A DNA stretch of 46,765 nt from Okeania sp. SIO1I7 (GCA_010672585.1 JAAHGF010000029.1:1-46765); one strand, 5' to 3'. Counted from the stretch's first letter, positions 35,322 to 43,878 are shown. Made by a program: numbers and translations. Notes: generated by a model not told the origin, from the letters alone.

Positions 35322-35797
35322 TATTGAACCCAGTAGCATTGGTATATAGCAGAAGGAAGAAGGAAGAAGGAAGAAAGAAAAATCTTCCTTTGTCTGAGTT
35401 TTCAGCTTTCGATCTGTCCGCACCTTTTGCTTCGACTGCTATAATTCAGTATTGAAATTAAAAAATAACAGTCAAAATTGTAGGGGCAAATGGCAGTTTG
35501 CCTCTACTTACGGTAGAAATGATATTGCTCACCAAGCAAACGGATTTGATATTAAGAAATTAAAACTAAAAAATCTTGATACTATACTATTTCCTCGTTT
35601 TCCTCGTTGATAAATAGACATCTCCAGAAATTAAATATTACTATCTTCTTTCCAGTTAATAAATTTGAACTTCCAAATTTACCCATTCTTACTTCTTCCT
35701 ACTTCCCTCTTACTTCTTCCTACTTCCCTCTTACTTCTTCCTACTTCCTTCTTCCTTCTTCCTTCTTGCCTCTTCCTTCTTCAATAAATCAAAAACT
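35322..35797. other. Intergenic region with TATAGCAG element and heptamer runs
   Basis: The TATAGCAG element (35345-35443) is followed by a GTAGGGGCAAATGGCAGTTTG-CCTCTAC palindrome (about 35480) and a run of TTACTTCTTCCTACTTCCCT and TTCTTCC units (35690-35780) that reaches the next gene. No gene is visible. Confidence 0.75.
35345..35443 (+). mobile_element. TATAGCAG miniature element copy 2
   Basis: TATAGCAG, a GGAAGAA run, CTTTGTCTGAGTTTTC, GATCTGTCCGCACC, GACTGCTATA. It begins 23 bp after the PatC-like stop. Confidence 0.75.
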
Positions 35798-36682
35798 ATG
35801 ACAGATATTCGGAATTTATTAAACCAATTAGCCGCTCAAGAAGCACAGTTAAATAATATTCAATTTCTAGCACCTTGTGTGGGAGGTGGGCGAGTCAAAA
35901 CAAGAGTAGCAGGAATGGTTTATACCTTTCAAACTAAACCCAAAAAATTTGAAGGTTGGGGAATTTTTCAACCAATTAATGACAAAATAGCAAAATTTGT
36001 AGAAGAGCCAAGCTTACCTCAATTAGAGGAATATTTCCAACTTTTAAAACCTCTGAGATTATTTCTTGCCTGTCAATTAAAAGGGCAAAAATGGCTAGCA
36101 TATCCAACTAATGAATCTGATGCTAAACAACGTTTTGGTTTTGCTAAACCTATGGTAGTTCATCTAGTAACAGAAGGAGCTATGTTTGAGTCAATAATTG
36201 CTAGATTTGATGGTAGTTCTTGGTGGTTTGAAGATATCGATCGCCGTGCCGATCCTTTTGTTGCGGAACAGTTACGGGAGGCGTTCAAAAATATTACACC
36301 ACCCAAAGAAGTCAGGTTTAAGGGGATAACTCCAGAAATGAAAACAGTTTATGACTTAGTAGCGCGACAAAAAGAAGAATTTATGAAACAAATGCAACAA
36401 CAAAGGGATGAAAAACAACTGCGTGAAGCATTAGAAATGGGAGGAGGTGAATTGCAGAATTTTCGCGATCGCTCTACTTATTGGCAAGTAGAATGGGTGA
36501 CAAGGGATGGAGAACGCCATACTTCTGCTATTGATAAAAATGATTTGACTGTGGTGAGTGCTGGTATTTGTCTGAGTGGGGGCGATCGACATTTTGACTT
36601 GCAGTCTTTAGTGGGTGTTGTTAAAGAAGGAAGAAGGAAGAGGGAAGAGGGAAGAAGGAAGGAAGGAGGAAAGACCGAATAA
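35798..36682 (+). CDS. Conserved-looking protein of unknown function
   Basis: I do not recognise a domain in this 294-residue protein. It is soluble, with no signal or membrane segment. Notable segments are CVGGGRVKTRVAGMVYTF near residue 28, EGWGIFQPINDKIAKFVEEP, GSSWWFEDIDRRADP near 140-154, and a helical charged stretch (RQKEEFMKQMQQQRDEKQL) near 192-210. Then come YWQVEWVTRDGERHTSAI and the small C-terminal pattern LTVVSAGICLSGGDRHFDLQ. The last ~19 residues (KEGRRKREEGRRKEGG) are a translated heptamer repeat, so the original C-terminus probably ended near residue 275. The order with the E1-like gene downstream suggests they may work together, but a four-helix-bundle gene on the other strand now lies between. 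Confidence 0.7.
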   Translation: MTDIRNLLNQLAAQEAQLNNIQFLAPCVGGGRVKTRVAGMVYTFQTKPKKFEGWGIFQPINDKIAKFVEEPSLPQLEEYFQLLKPLRLFLACQLKGQKWLAYPTNESDAKQRFGFAKPMVVHLVTEGAMFESIIARFDGSSWWFEDIDRRADPFVAEQLREAFKNITPPKEVRFKGITPEMKTVYDLVARQKEEFMKQMQQQRDEKQLREALEMGGGELQNFRDRSTYWQVEWVTRDGERHTSAIDKNDLTVVSAGICLSGGDRHFDLQSLVGVVKEGRRKREEGRRKEGGKTE

Positions 36683-36740
36683 GGAAGAAGGAAAGACTGA
36701 AGTTGCAAGAAAGTAGGAAGAAGGAAGTAAGAAGGAGGAA
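36625..36740 (+). repeat. GGAAGAA heptamer run at and after the end of the unknown gene
   Basis: GGAAGAAGGAAGAGGGAAGA and similar units supply the last codons and the downstream DNA up to the convergent four-helix-bundle gene. Confidence 0.85.
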
Positions 36741-36742
36741 AA

Positions 36743-37096
36743 TTATGCTTCTAATTTACGAATAGTAGCTATAATAAGACGTTGTAGTTCATCAACTTCT
36801 TGAATGATAGAATTAAATAGTTCTGGTTTAGCTAAATTTACTGCTTTAGCAATAATTAATTGGGTATCTAACTCTCTGAGAGAACCTAGAGCAATTCTGA
36901 GAAAACGTATATATTCAACTTTACTTGTTCTGCCATATCCTTCAGCAATATTTGAGGGAACTGAAACACAACTACGACGAATTTGACTCGTTAAACCGTA
37001 AAGTTCAGAAGTGGGAAAATGTTGAGTTATTTTGTAGCAGTTAATAGCCATTTTAACACCTCTTTTCCATATATATTGTTCTCGATGACTACCCAT
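36743..37096 (-). CDS. Four-helix-bundle protein (S23/IVP family), second copy
   Basis: The 117-residue protein MGSHREQYIWKRGVKM... is a clear paralog of the one at 31143-31493: YGLTSQIRRSCVSVPSNIAE, then EYIRFLRIALGSLRELDTQL. Four amphipathic helices make up nearly the whole chain. The ATG start is natural here without extension. It is convergent with the unknown 294-residue gene and separated from it by heptamers. No rRNA gene, reverse transcriptase or variable repeat accompanies it, so neither an IVS nor a retroelement role is supported. Confidence 0.85.
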   Translation of the reverse strand: MGSHREQYIWKRGVKMAINCYKITQHFPTSELYGLTSQIRRSCVSVPSNIAEGYGRTSKVEYIRFLRIALGSLRELDTQLIIAKAVNLAKPELFNSIIQEVDELQRLIIATIRKLEA

Positions 37097-37482
37097 AATT
37101 TAAATACCTTTAAGAAGGAAGAAGGAAGAAGTAAGAAGTAAGAAGTAAGAAGGAAAAAGTAGATAGGGGTAGTCTCCAAAAAGCTACTCCAAGTCTATAA
37201 ACTCCAAGCAATCTTTACCCCTTCTTACTTCTTCCTGATAAATTATATCCCTTCTTTCTTCCAATTGATAACTTTTAATTTCCAACTTTACCGATTATTA
37301 CTTCTTCCTTCTTCCTTCCAGTTGATAACTTTTAACTTCCAACTTTACTACTTCCTCTTTCCTTATTTCCTTCCGTCTTCCTTCTTCCTTTTTCCTTCTT
37401 CCGTCTTGCTTCTTACTTCCAACTTTAGTCCTTCTTCCGTCTTCCTTCTTCCCTCTTCCTTCTTCCTTCTTCCTTCAAAACT
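37097..37482. repeat. Heptamer-rich gap upstream of the E1-like gene
   Basis: AAGTAAGAAGTAAGAAGG (37115-37155), a decayed hairpin-repeat relative (GTAGTCTCC...CTCCAAGC, about 37160-37215), TTGATAACTTTTAA(C/T)TTCCA duplicated at 37265 and 37323, and TTCCTTCTTCC runs ending 8 bp before the ATG at 37483. No gene is visible; frames here are repeat translations. Confidence 0.8.
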
Positions 37483-38115
37483 ATGTTTTTTCACGAACAA
37501 CTTTACCGCAGTCCAGAAATTATGACAAAGCTAAAAAATTTGTCAATAACTATTTGTGGTGCAGGTGCTTTAGGAGCAAATATTACTGAAAATTTAGCTC
37601 GTTCTGGGTTTAATAAATTACGGGTTATAGATTGCGATCGCATTGAAGAGTGTAACCTATCTACTCAACCTTATTATCGTTCTGATGTAGGAGCTTTTAA
37701 GGTGAAAATTTTGACTAATAGTCTCTATCGTGCTTTAGGAGTAAAAATTGATGGTCAATCTCAAAAATTAACTGAAGAAAATACAGGTAAACTATTAGGA
37801 AAAAGTGAGTTAGTGATTGACACTTTTGATAATAGTATTAGTCGGAGTGCTGTGAAAGATTATTGTGCCGACGCTAATATTTCTTGTCTTCATGTAGGGT
37901 TAGCTTCTGATTATTCAGAGATAATTTGGAATGAAAATTATCGAGTACCTTCTCCAGTAAATGATGATATTTGTGATTATCCATTAGCGAGAAATTTAGT
38001 AATGTTAACTGTTGCTGTTGCTTGTGAAGTTGTGGTGAATTTTGCAGCGACTAAACAGCAGGATAATTTTACTGTGACTTTAGGAGATTTTGCTGTTAGG
38101 TCTATAGATTTTTAG
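37483..38115 (+). CDS. ThiF/E1-like adenylyltransferase-fold protein
   Basis: The 210-residue protein carries the E1/ThiF/MoeB nucleotide fold: ITICGAGALGANITENLARS (glycine motif at 26-31), then VIDCDRIEECNLSTQPYY with the Asp and the N-LS-Q pattern that bind ATP-Mg, a lysine-containing KVKILTNSLYRALG helix, and VIDTFDNSISRSAVKDYC. These residues support ATP-dependent activation of a carboxyl terminus. It is shorter than MoeB or ThiF, lacks the CxxC zinc pairs, and ends soon after the NFTVTLGDF strand. A possible catalytic cysteine is in NDDICDYP. The ATG at 37483 is preferred over 37522. No ubiquitin-like, E2-like or JAB protein is apparent nearby. It lies 67 bp before the ATPase-TOPRIM gene in the same direction. 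Confidence 0.8.
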   Translation: MFFHEQLYRSPEIMTKLKNLSITICGAGALGANITENLARSGFNKLRVIDCDRIEECNLSTQPYYRSDVGAFKVKILTNSLYRALGVKIDGQSQKLTEENTGKLLGKSELVIDTFDNSISRSAVKDYCADANISCLHVGLASDYSEIIWNENYRVPSPVNDDICDYPLARNLVMLTVAVACEVVVNFAATKQQDNFTVTLGDFAVRSIDF

Positions 38116-38182
38116 AATTAGAAAATTTGCTAACATTTTAATAATTAGGAATTTACCTAACTTTTATATTAATAAAATAGAA

Positions 38183-39811
38183 ATGTTGAACAAAAAGTTA
38201 ATATTTCCACCTAGAAAAGGAAAAAGTGAAAATGAGCCTTTAGAATGCTCTGAAGCAGTTGTAATTATAGGAGCTAATGGTTCTGGTAAGAGTAGACTTG
38301 GTCGTTGGATAGAGGAACATCAAGAAAGTTCTCAAGTGGTTCACAGAATTTCCGCCCAAAAAAATTTAGATTTTTCTGAGTATGTGTCTCTTACAAGTAT
38401 GGAAAAAGCTATCAATGAGGTATTATTTGGTATTAGTACCATACCTCAAGGCTGGGGAGAATTGCAAACAAAGAGAACACAACGATGGAAAGCTATTAAT
38501 AGACCAGAGTTAAGTGTTGCATCTATGCTTGATGATTATGATAAAGTGCTTTCTCTTCTTTTTGCAAAAGAAAATAATCGAAATAGTGAATATGTCCATC
38601 TAGTAAGAGAAATGCAGAACAAAGGAAATTATCAAACTCCGACAATTTCTGACTCTCCTATTGATGTAATACAGCGTATTTGGAAAGATATTCTACCTCA
38701 TAGAAAACTTGTGATTGAAAATGATAAGGTTACTGCTGCTATTTCAAATAGTGATACTTATCATGGTCGAGAAATGAGTGATGGAGAAAGAGTTGCTTTA
38801 TACTTAATGGCTCAATGTTTATGCGTACCAAATGACTCTATTTTAATTATAGATGAGCCAGAAATTCATCTTCATAAGTCGTTAATGAATAAGCTTTGGT
38901 CAGAAATAGAAGCAGCACAACCTACTTGTCTATTTATTTATATAACCCACGATCTTGACTTTGCTGCCTCTAGAATAGGAGCTAAAAAAATATTAGTTAA
39001 AAGCTATGACGGTCAACAATGGGATTGGGATGAAGTACCAAAAAGTGAAAATTTACCAGAACCAGTACTTCTTGAAATTTTAGGAAGTAGAAAAAAAATT
39101 GTTTTTGTTGAGGGTGATAAAGGCAGCTTAGATTGTAAGATTTATTCGGCAATATATCCAAATTATTTAATAGTGCCTCGTGGAGGTTGTGATAAGGTGA
39201 TTGAGTCAACAAAAGCAATGCGAAAGAATTCAGCATTTCATCACATCAAGGCTTTTGGTGTTATTGATATGGACTATAGAACTGAAGATGAAATAAAAGC
39301 TCTCAAAAAATCTGCCATAGAGCTTTTGAAGGTTGCTGAAGTTGAGAATATTTTATGTGTACCTGAACTACTAGAAATTGTTGCAAATAATCAAGGATTC
39401 GACTATAAGAAAATTTATCAGCAAGTTTTAGATTTTGTCATAAATAAAATTTCAGAAAATTTAGAAGATCAATGCTCGAAGCGTTCATCTGCTGAGATAG
39501 AATTCAAATTAAATATGTTTAATACAAAGGCAAAGGGAAAAGACCAATTATCTGTAGCCTTAAAGGATCTTTGTGATTCCATTGATGTCAGCAAAATCTA
39601 TGATAAAAACTTGGAAATATATAATCAAATAATTCAAGAAAAAGATTATAAAAAAGCATTATTTTATTACAATAACAAAGGATTATCTAAAGAAATTTCA
39701 AAGTTTTTTGATTTGCGTGATTATAGTAATCATATTATTAGGCTTTTATCTACTGAAAATAGGGAAAAAATTATCTCAGCGTTAAAACAATATGCTCCAA
39801 TACTAGATTAG
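38183..39811 (+). CDS. AAA ATPase fused to TOPRIM/DUF4435 domain (PARIS/OLD-like)
   Basis: The 542-residue protein has an ABC/SMC-like ATPase at residues about 1-290. Walker A is GANGSGKSRLGR (Lys36), a signature-like segment is GREMSDGERVALYLMAQ, and Walker B is ILIIDEPEIHLHKS (Asp224, Glu225) followed by the histidine switch ITHDLDFA. The C-terminal part (about 300-540) is a TOPRIM domain of the DUF4435 type: IVFVEGDKGSLDCKIY (Glu310), PRGGCDKVIESTKAM, FGVIDMDYRTEDE (Asp362, Asp364) and VENILCVPELLEIV. The metal-binding residues are all present. This architecture resembles the PARIS anti-phage system (AriA ATPase with AriB DUF4435 nuclease), which also exists as a single fused gene, and more loosely OLD nucleases. 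A defence role is inferred from family. Confidence 0.82.
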   Translation: MLNKKLIFPPRKGKSENEPLECSEAVVIIGANGSGKSRLGRWIEEHQESSQVVHRISAQKNLDFSEYVSLTSMEKAINEVLFGISTIPQGWGELQTKRTQRWKAINRPELSVASMLDDYDKVLSLLFAKENNRNSEYVHLVREMQNKGNYQTPTISDSPIDVIQRIWKDILPHRKLVIENDKVTAAISNSDTYHGREMSDGERVALYLMAQCLCVPNDSILIIDEPEIHLHKSLMNKLWSEIEAAQPTCLFIYITHDLDFAASRIGAKKILVKSYDGQQWDWDEVPKSENLPEPVLLEILGSRKKIVFVEGDKGSLDCKIYSAIYPNYLIVPRGGCDKVIESTKAMRKNSAFHHIKAFGVIDMDYRTEDEIKALKKSAIELLKVAEVENILCVPELLEIVANNQGFDYKKIYQQVLDFVINKISENLEDQCSKRSSAEIEFKLNMFNTKAKGKDQLSVALKDLCDSIDVSKIYDKNLEIYNQIIQEKDYKKALFYYNNKGLSKEISKFFDLRDYSNHIIRLLSTENREKIISALKQYAPILD

Positions 39812-39983
39812 ACATCAAACAGAAGTAAATAATTAGATATCTCCAAAATAAACTCAAAAAAGATATCGTAGTAATTCAGTCCTGTCATCGTAAAATCTAA
39901 TGTAGAAAAGCAATCCCAAAAACTATTGGAGATTACTTTCCTATGGCAGTGATTTTATAGTAAGTTATCAGTCAGATTTGATA

Positions 39984-40062
39984 TATAGCAGTCGAAGGAA
40001 AAGTTAGGACAGATAAAAAGCTTAAAACTCAGACAAAGCAATATTCTTCCTTCTTCCTTCAA
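39984..40062 (-). mobile_element. TATAGCAG miniature element copy 3 (inverted)
   Basis: TATAGCAGTCGAAGGAAAAG, then GGACAGAT, TTAAAACTCAGACAAAGCAA and a TTCTTCC run reaching almost to the rubrerythrin stop codon. It is the reverse complement of the copy at 5983; the distal TATAGCAG end is missing. Confidence 0.7.
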
Positions 40063-40072
40063 AAAGAAACAC

Positions 40073-40786
40073 TTAAGCAGCAACCGCTTCTTCATAAGGA
40101 ACAAAAGATTTCTTCTGCGCTCCACAAATAGGGCAAGACCAATCTTCAGGAATATCTTCAAATGCTGTACCAGGAGCAATACCAGAGTCAGGGTCGCCAA
40201 CAACTGGATCGTAAATCATCGAACACACCCGACAGATCCATTTACGGGTTGCAGCTTCCTTTCCAGCAGCTTTTTGTTTCGGTGCAACACCATTCAAACC
40301 TTCGAGAGCTTCTGTATATTGATCCGCGTGGTGATGCTCAATGCTAGTCAATAAACCAAACTTATGAGTTGCTTGGCGAAACATCGAAGCGTGTTCCCGA
40401 GACTCTTCTTCTTGCTCCTTAAATTCTGCTGCTGCTGCACTATCGCGGTCTACCCGTGCTTGCTCGGCAAATTCTGGGTACATAGTTGTATATTCGTAGG
40501 TCTCTCCTTCAATTGCTAATTCTAAGCAACGAGAAGCGATCGCTTTTTTCTGCTCTTCGGTCAAAGTAGATGGGTCGTCTACCACTAACTCTGGGTGAAG
40601 TAGACGAAAGTGGGAAAAAGCGTGTTGAGTTTCTTGGTTAGCTGTTTCCCGGAAAAGTTTGGCTAAATCTTCCATGCCCAATTTTTTGGTGACTTCGGCA
40701 AAAAAGAGATATTTACGGTTAGCCATTGATTCTCCTCCAAAAGCATCAGACAAGTTTTTGGCGGTGTTAGAGTTGGACAAGTCCAT
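40073..40786 (-). CDS. rbr: Rubrerythrin with C-terminal rubredoxin domain
   Basis: The 237-residue protein has an N-terminal ferritin-like diiron domain with the helix motifs [26 protein letters not shown] and [17 protein letters not shown] helical middle follows, then a rubredoxin domain with two Cys pairs, [17 protein letters not shown] and [14 protein letters not shown]. Rubrerythrins reduce hydrogen peroxide in the cytosol with electrons passed through the rubredoxin iron. All ligands appear intact. AGGAG lies 8 nt before the ATG. It is divergent from the Fur-family regulator at 40948, with a palindrome between them, which points to PerR-type peroxide control. Confidence 0.92.
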   Translation of the reverse strand: MDLSNSNTAKNLSDAFGGESMANRKYLFFAEVTKKLGMEDLAKLFRETANQETQHAFSHFRLLHPELVVDDPSTLTEEQKKAIASRCLELAIEGETYEYTTMYPEFAEQARVDRDSAAAAEFKEQEEESREHASMFRQATHKFGLLTSIEHHHADQYTEALEGLNGVAPKQKAAGKEAATRKWICRVCSMIYDPVVGDPDSGIAPGTAFEDIPEDWSCPICGAQKKSFVPYEEAVAA

Positions 40787-40878
40787 GGTGTTCTCCTGAA
40801 TTATTTCTTTTACTCTGTTATATATAAGAATAATTCTGATTTAAGAAAATGTCAAGGAAAAGATTTATTTTAAATTAA

Positions 40879-40908
40879 CAACTAATATTTGTTGAGATGT
40901 GTTATAAT
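40879..40908 (+). promoter_or_regulatory. Palindrome and -10 box between rubrerythrin and PerR genes
   Basis: CAACTAATATTTGTTG (40879-40894) matches its own complement at 14 of 16 positions. TATAAT at 40903-40908 is 39 bp before the regulator's ATG and fits a -10 box. The palindrome overlaps where its -35 would be, so an autoregulatory operator is plausible. It does not closely match the Bacillus PerR box. Confidence 0.4.
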
Positions 40909-40947
40909 CTGAAGCTGGCATAAAATGTATATAATAAGCTTAAGTTA

Positions 40948-41382
40948 ATGAACAGTAACTATACTGCAACAAATATTAAGAAAGAAATGCAATCTAAAGG
41001 ACTGAGAATCACTCCTCAGCGGTTTGCGGTTTACGCTAATCTTTTATCTCGTTCAGACCATCCCACAGTTGAGGAGATACTGAGTGAAGTCAACCGTGAG
41101 TTACCAATTTCTTCCAAGGCAACTATTTATAGCGCCCTAACTGTGTTACGAGAAGTAGGGTTAGTTAAAGAAGTATTGTTGGAAGAGGGAGTAACTCGTT
41201 ATGATGCTAACGTTAAACCTCATCATCATTTTTGCTGTCAAAACTGTGGCGCGATCGTTGACTTAGACTGGGAAATTTTTAGTAATTTACAAGTAGATCG
41301 CTTACCACCAGGAATTTATCCTGAAAGTTATGAGGTTATTGTTAAGGGTACATGCAGTCGTGAAAGTTGTAATAAATTATAG
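40948..41382 (+). CDS. perR: Fur-family transcriptional regulator, PerR type
   Basis: The 144-residue protein has the winged-helix N-terminus LRITPQRFAVYANLLSRSDH and the recognition helix region SSKATIYSALTVLREVGLV. The metal-sensing domain follows: PHHHFCCQNCGAIVDLDW (HHHF plus CxxC) and the second pair GTCSRESCNK near the C-terminus. The two CxxC pairs form the structural zinc site of the Fur/PerR family. Divergence from a rubrerythrin gene favours PerR (peroxide sensing) over Fur or Zur, but the sensing residues alone do not settle it. ATG start; length normal. Confidence 0.85.
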   Translation: MNSNYTATNIKKEMQSKGLRITPQRFAVYANLLSRSDHPTVEEILSEVNRELPISSKATIYSALTVLREVGLVKEVLLEEGVTRYDANVKPHHHFCCQNCGAIVDLDWEIFSNLQVDRLPPGIYPESYEVIVKGTCSRESCNKL

Positions 41383-41799
41383 ACATTGAAGAAGGAAGAA
41401 GGAAGAAGAAAGAAGAAGGAAGAAGAAGAAAGAATAAGAGAAAAATAGTGCGAGCATCTTGCTCGCGAATATTTTAGTATCGCTAAAAAAGAAGAAAGAA
41501 GTAAGAAGGAAGAAGTAAGAAAGAAGGGATACTAAAAAGTTGCCACGACCCTCGAATGATACCCAACCAATTCTGGGCACCGCGGGTGACATTGGGGTAT
41601 TAAACCCATCAGGGAAAAGATAAATTTGATAGTGCGAGCATCTTGCTCGCGTTTAGTATCACTAAGAAATAAGAAGGAAGAAGGAAGGAAGAAAAAATCG
41701 ATGGGAGACTCAAACTCCAACCAATTTTTCCTTCTGCTCTCTACCTTCGTTTACAATATTCTTTTTGTTAATTACTATTGCCAATTACAGGATTACCCT
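41383..41799. repeat. Heptamer and hairpin-repeat region after PerR gene
   Basis: GGAAGAAGGAAGAAGAAAG runs (41389-41430). Two copies of AGTGCGAGCATCTTGCTCGC (41448 and 41630), each followed by TTTAGTATC. An inverted hairpin-repeat copy (41560-41616). Frames open here are repeat translations, including the apparent upstream extension of the VOC gene. Confidence 0.75.
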
Positions 41800-42186
41800 A
41801 TGAAAATCAAAAGCTTTAATCACGTTGCAATTATTTGCTCTGATTATGAAAAATCAAAACATTTTTATGTGCATATTTTAGGGTTTGAAATTATTCAAGA
41901 AACTTGGAGAAAAGCACGCAATTCTTATAAATTAGATTTACTTGTAGGAAGTGGCGATCGCATAGAGTTATTTTCATTTCCCAACCCTCCAAAAAGATTA
42001 ACTCGTCCAGAAGCTTGTGGTTTGAGACATTTAGCTTTAGAAGTAGATAATATTGATGAATCTGTCGATTATTTGAAATCCCACAATATAGAAGTAGAAA
42101 ATATTAGAATTGATGAAATAACTGGCAAACGTTTTACTTTCTTTCCCGACCCAGATGGGTTGCCTCTGGAAATTTATGAAACTTGA
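41800..42186 (+). CDS. VOC-family (glyoxalase-like) metalloprotein
   Basis: The ATG at 41800 gives 128 residues; the frame is open upstream through repeats, but MKIKSFNHVAIICSDYEKSK is the usual start of the family. It is a single vicinal-oxygen-chelate unit with metal-site candidates His8 (NHVAI), Glu in DRIELFSF, His in GLRHLALEVDN and the terminal Glu in PDGLPLEIYE. The pattern resembles the YaeR/GloA2-like group of lactoylglutathione lyase relatives, but the substrate is unknown. There is no partner gene. Confidence 0.85.
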   Translation: MKIKSFNHVAIICSDYEKSKHFYVHILGFEIIQETWRKARNSYKLDLLVGSGDRIELFSFPNPPKRLTRPEACGLRHLALEVDNIDESVDYLKSHNIEVENIRIDEITGKRFTFFPDPDGLPLEIYET

Positions 42187-42612
42187 AAAAGGCGATTAAT
42201 AATTAACAATTAATAATTAATAATTAATAATTAATAATTGCCTCTTCTTTTCAAGGAGAGATAATTATTAATTGTGTAGCAAAAAATAAGGTCTAAAGCC
42301 TTCCTTTTCAAGGGGAAAAAAGCGGTTGAGGGATGGCGAGGTCCCCTCGCCATATCCAATCAACCAAGAGAAGAAATAATATTTCCTTATATTCAATCAA
42401 GAGCGGTTTTAACCAGAGGTAATTATCCATTATCAATTAATGAATTCCCCTCCTGGGAGGGGTTAGGGGTGGGTTATCTCCCTGTACGGATGTTGCATGC
42501 AATGTCCCTAGCTACTCAAGAAGGGGTTTGAGTACCCATCCACTTCTTCCTTCTTTCTTCTTCCTTCAAATAAATGCTAGGATTATTTATAAAACAATTA
42601 ATTTAGAATTTA
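42187..42612. other. Intergenic region with a full 135-bp repeat
   Basis: ATTAATAATTAATAATTAAT heptamers, the 135-bp copy (42290-42424), CCCCTCCTGGGAGGGG hairpin (about 42447), and a short TTCTTCC run. No gene is visible. Confidence 0.7.
42290..42424 (+). repeat. 135-bp interspersed repeat, full copy B
   Basis: Same length and order as copy A at 918: GGTCTAAAGCCTTCC, hairpin GGCGAGG-TCC-CCTCGCC, ACCAAGAGAAGAAATAATAT and AACCAGAGGTAATT. Confidence 0.8.
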
Positions 42613-43878
42613 ATGGAACAAGAAATCTATAAGCAAGCAGTAGCAAAATCTCGTGCTAAAGACTATCAGGCAGCAATTCAATATTTTAGTCGAGTTATAG
42701 AAATTAATCCTAATTTTGCTGAAGCTTATTATGGCCGAGGTTTAGCAAAGTTTGATTTAGGAAATAATAAAGAAGCCATCGCTGATTATACTCAAGCTTT
42801 AGCAATTAATCCTAATTATATAGATGCTTATTTAGCTCGTGGTATTGCTAATTTGACAGTAAAAAATATTTCGGCAACTATAACAGATGCTAATCAAATA
42901 ATTGCTATTAATAATAACTATGCTCCGGCATATAAACTATTAGGTAATGCTTATCGTCAACAACATAATCAAGCAGATGCCATAGATAATTTTAAGCGAG
43001 GAGCAGAATTGTATTTAGAACAGAAAGATGCAGTTAATTGTCGGAAATGTTTGGATAATATTAAACAAATACAATCAGTATCTACTGCTGCTGTAAAAAT
43101 TGAAAATAATCTCCAAAAAAGTGATAGTAAAACATTTTTAACTAAGATTTTAAGAAAATTTGAAAAAGGCGATCGCCAGGGAGTAATAGCAGATTTAAAC
43201 TGGGCTTTACAAGTAGATTCAGAAGATTCTCAAGCCTATTGTTGTCGAGGAATTATTCGTCATAAACAAGGGGATAATTTAGGGGCAATATCAGATTTTA
43301 ATCAAGCTTTGCAATTTAACGACCGAGATGTTTTAGCTTATCAAAATCGAGGGATAATTCGCAGTAAAATGGGAGATTTTAAAGGGGCGATCGCTGACTT
43401 TGATGCAGCTTTAAAAATTGAACCAAATAATTCACTTATTTATGTAAGTCGGGGAAATACTTATCGGGATATGGGAGCATATCAAGAGGCAATGAAAGAT
43501 TACGAACAAGCATTAAAAATTAACCCTAATGAAGCCAAAGCTTTTTATCATCGAGGCATTGTTTATTCCCGTTTAGAAGAAATGAAAAAAGCCATAGATG
43601 ATTATCAGAATGCTGCTAAATTATTCGGGGATGCTGAAGATTGGAGTAACTATAAAAAAACCTTAGATAACTTGAAGAAAATTCAGGGAACTGTTCCTAG
43701 TCAAAATCAAAATATTAATGAAGATAATCAATATAAACAACTACAACAAAAACTTTTAAAAATGGTTGGTGGGCATTGGGAAATGGCAGAAAGATTAATC
43801 GCAAAAGTTCGAGAAAAATATCCTGGAAGAGATAGGATTTGGTATTTGGAAAAAGTTATATCTGATTATCAACAATAG
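42613..43878 (+). CDS. Tetratricopeptide repeat protein
   Basis: This 421-residue soluble protein is made almost wholly of TPR units. At least three lie in the first half (AIQYFSRVIEINPNFAEAYY, AIADYTQALAINPNYIDAYL, NQADAIDNFKRGAELYLEQK). Five follow in the second (GVIADLNWALQVDSEDSQAY, AISDFNQALQFNDRDVLAYQ, AIADFDAALKIEPNNSLIYV, AMKDYEQALKINPNEAKAFY, KAIDDYQNAAKLF). The two blocks each end in CRKCLDNIKQIQ / YKKTLDNLKKIQ, so the protein looks like an internal duplication of a TPR array plus a cap. The last 40 residues (KMVGGHWEMAERLIAKVREK) form a separate helical tail. It is a scaffold for protein contacts; the partner is unknown. Confidence 0.85.
   Translation: MEQEIYKQAVAKSRAKDYQAAIQYFSRVIEINPNFAEAYYGRGLAKFDLGNNKEAIADYTQALAINPNYIDAYLARGIANLTVKNISATITDANQIIAINNNYAPAYKLLGNAYRQQHNQADAIDNFKRGAELYLEQKDAVNCRKCLDNIKQIQSVSTAAVKIENNLQKSDSKTFLTKILRKFEKGDRQGVIADLNWALQVDSEDSQAYCCRGIIRHKQGDNLGAISDFNQALQFNDRDVLAYQNRGIIRSKMGDFKGAIADFDAALKIEPNNSLIYVSRGNTYRDMGAYQEAMKDYEQALKINPNEAKAFYHRGIVYSRLEEMKKAIDDYQNAAKLFGDAEDWSNYKKTLDNLKKIQGTVPSQNQNINEDNQYKQLQQKLLKMVGGHWEMAERLIAKVREKYPGRDRIWYLEKVISDYQQ

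Noticed and set aside
35798-36682. PatF-type prenyltransferase of the cyanobactin cluster
   Set aside because: The length is similar, but the sequence shows none of the PatF/TruF features I know and does not read as that fold.
31143-37096. Diversity-generating retroelement suggested by the Avd-like four-helix-bundle proteins
   Set aside because: No reverse transcriptase and no template/variable repeat pair with adenine-specific differences is visible in the window.
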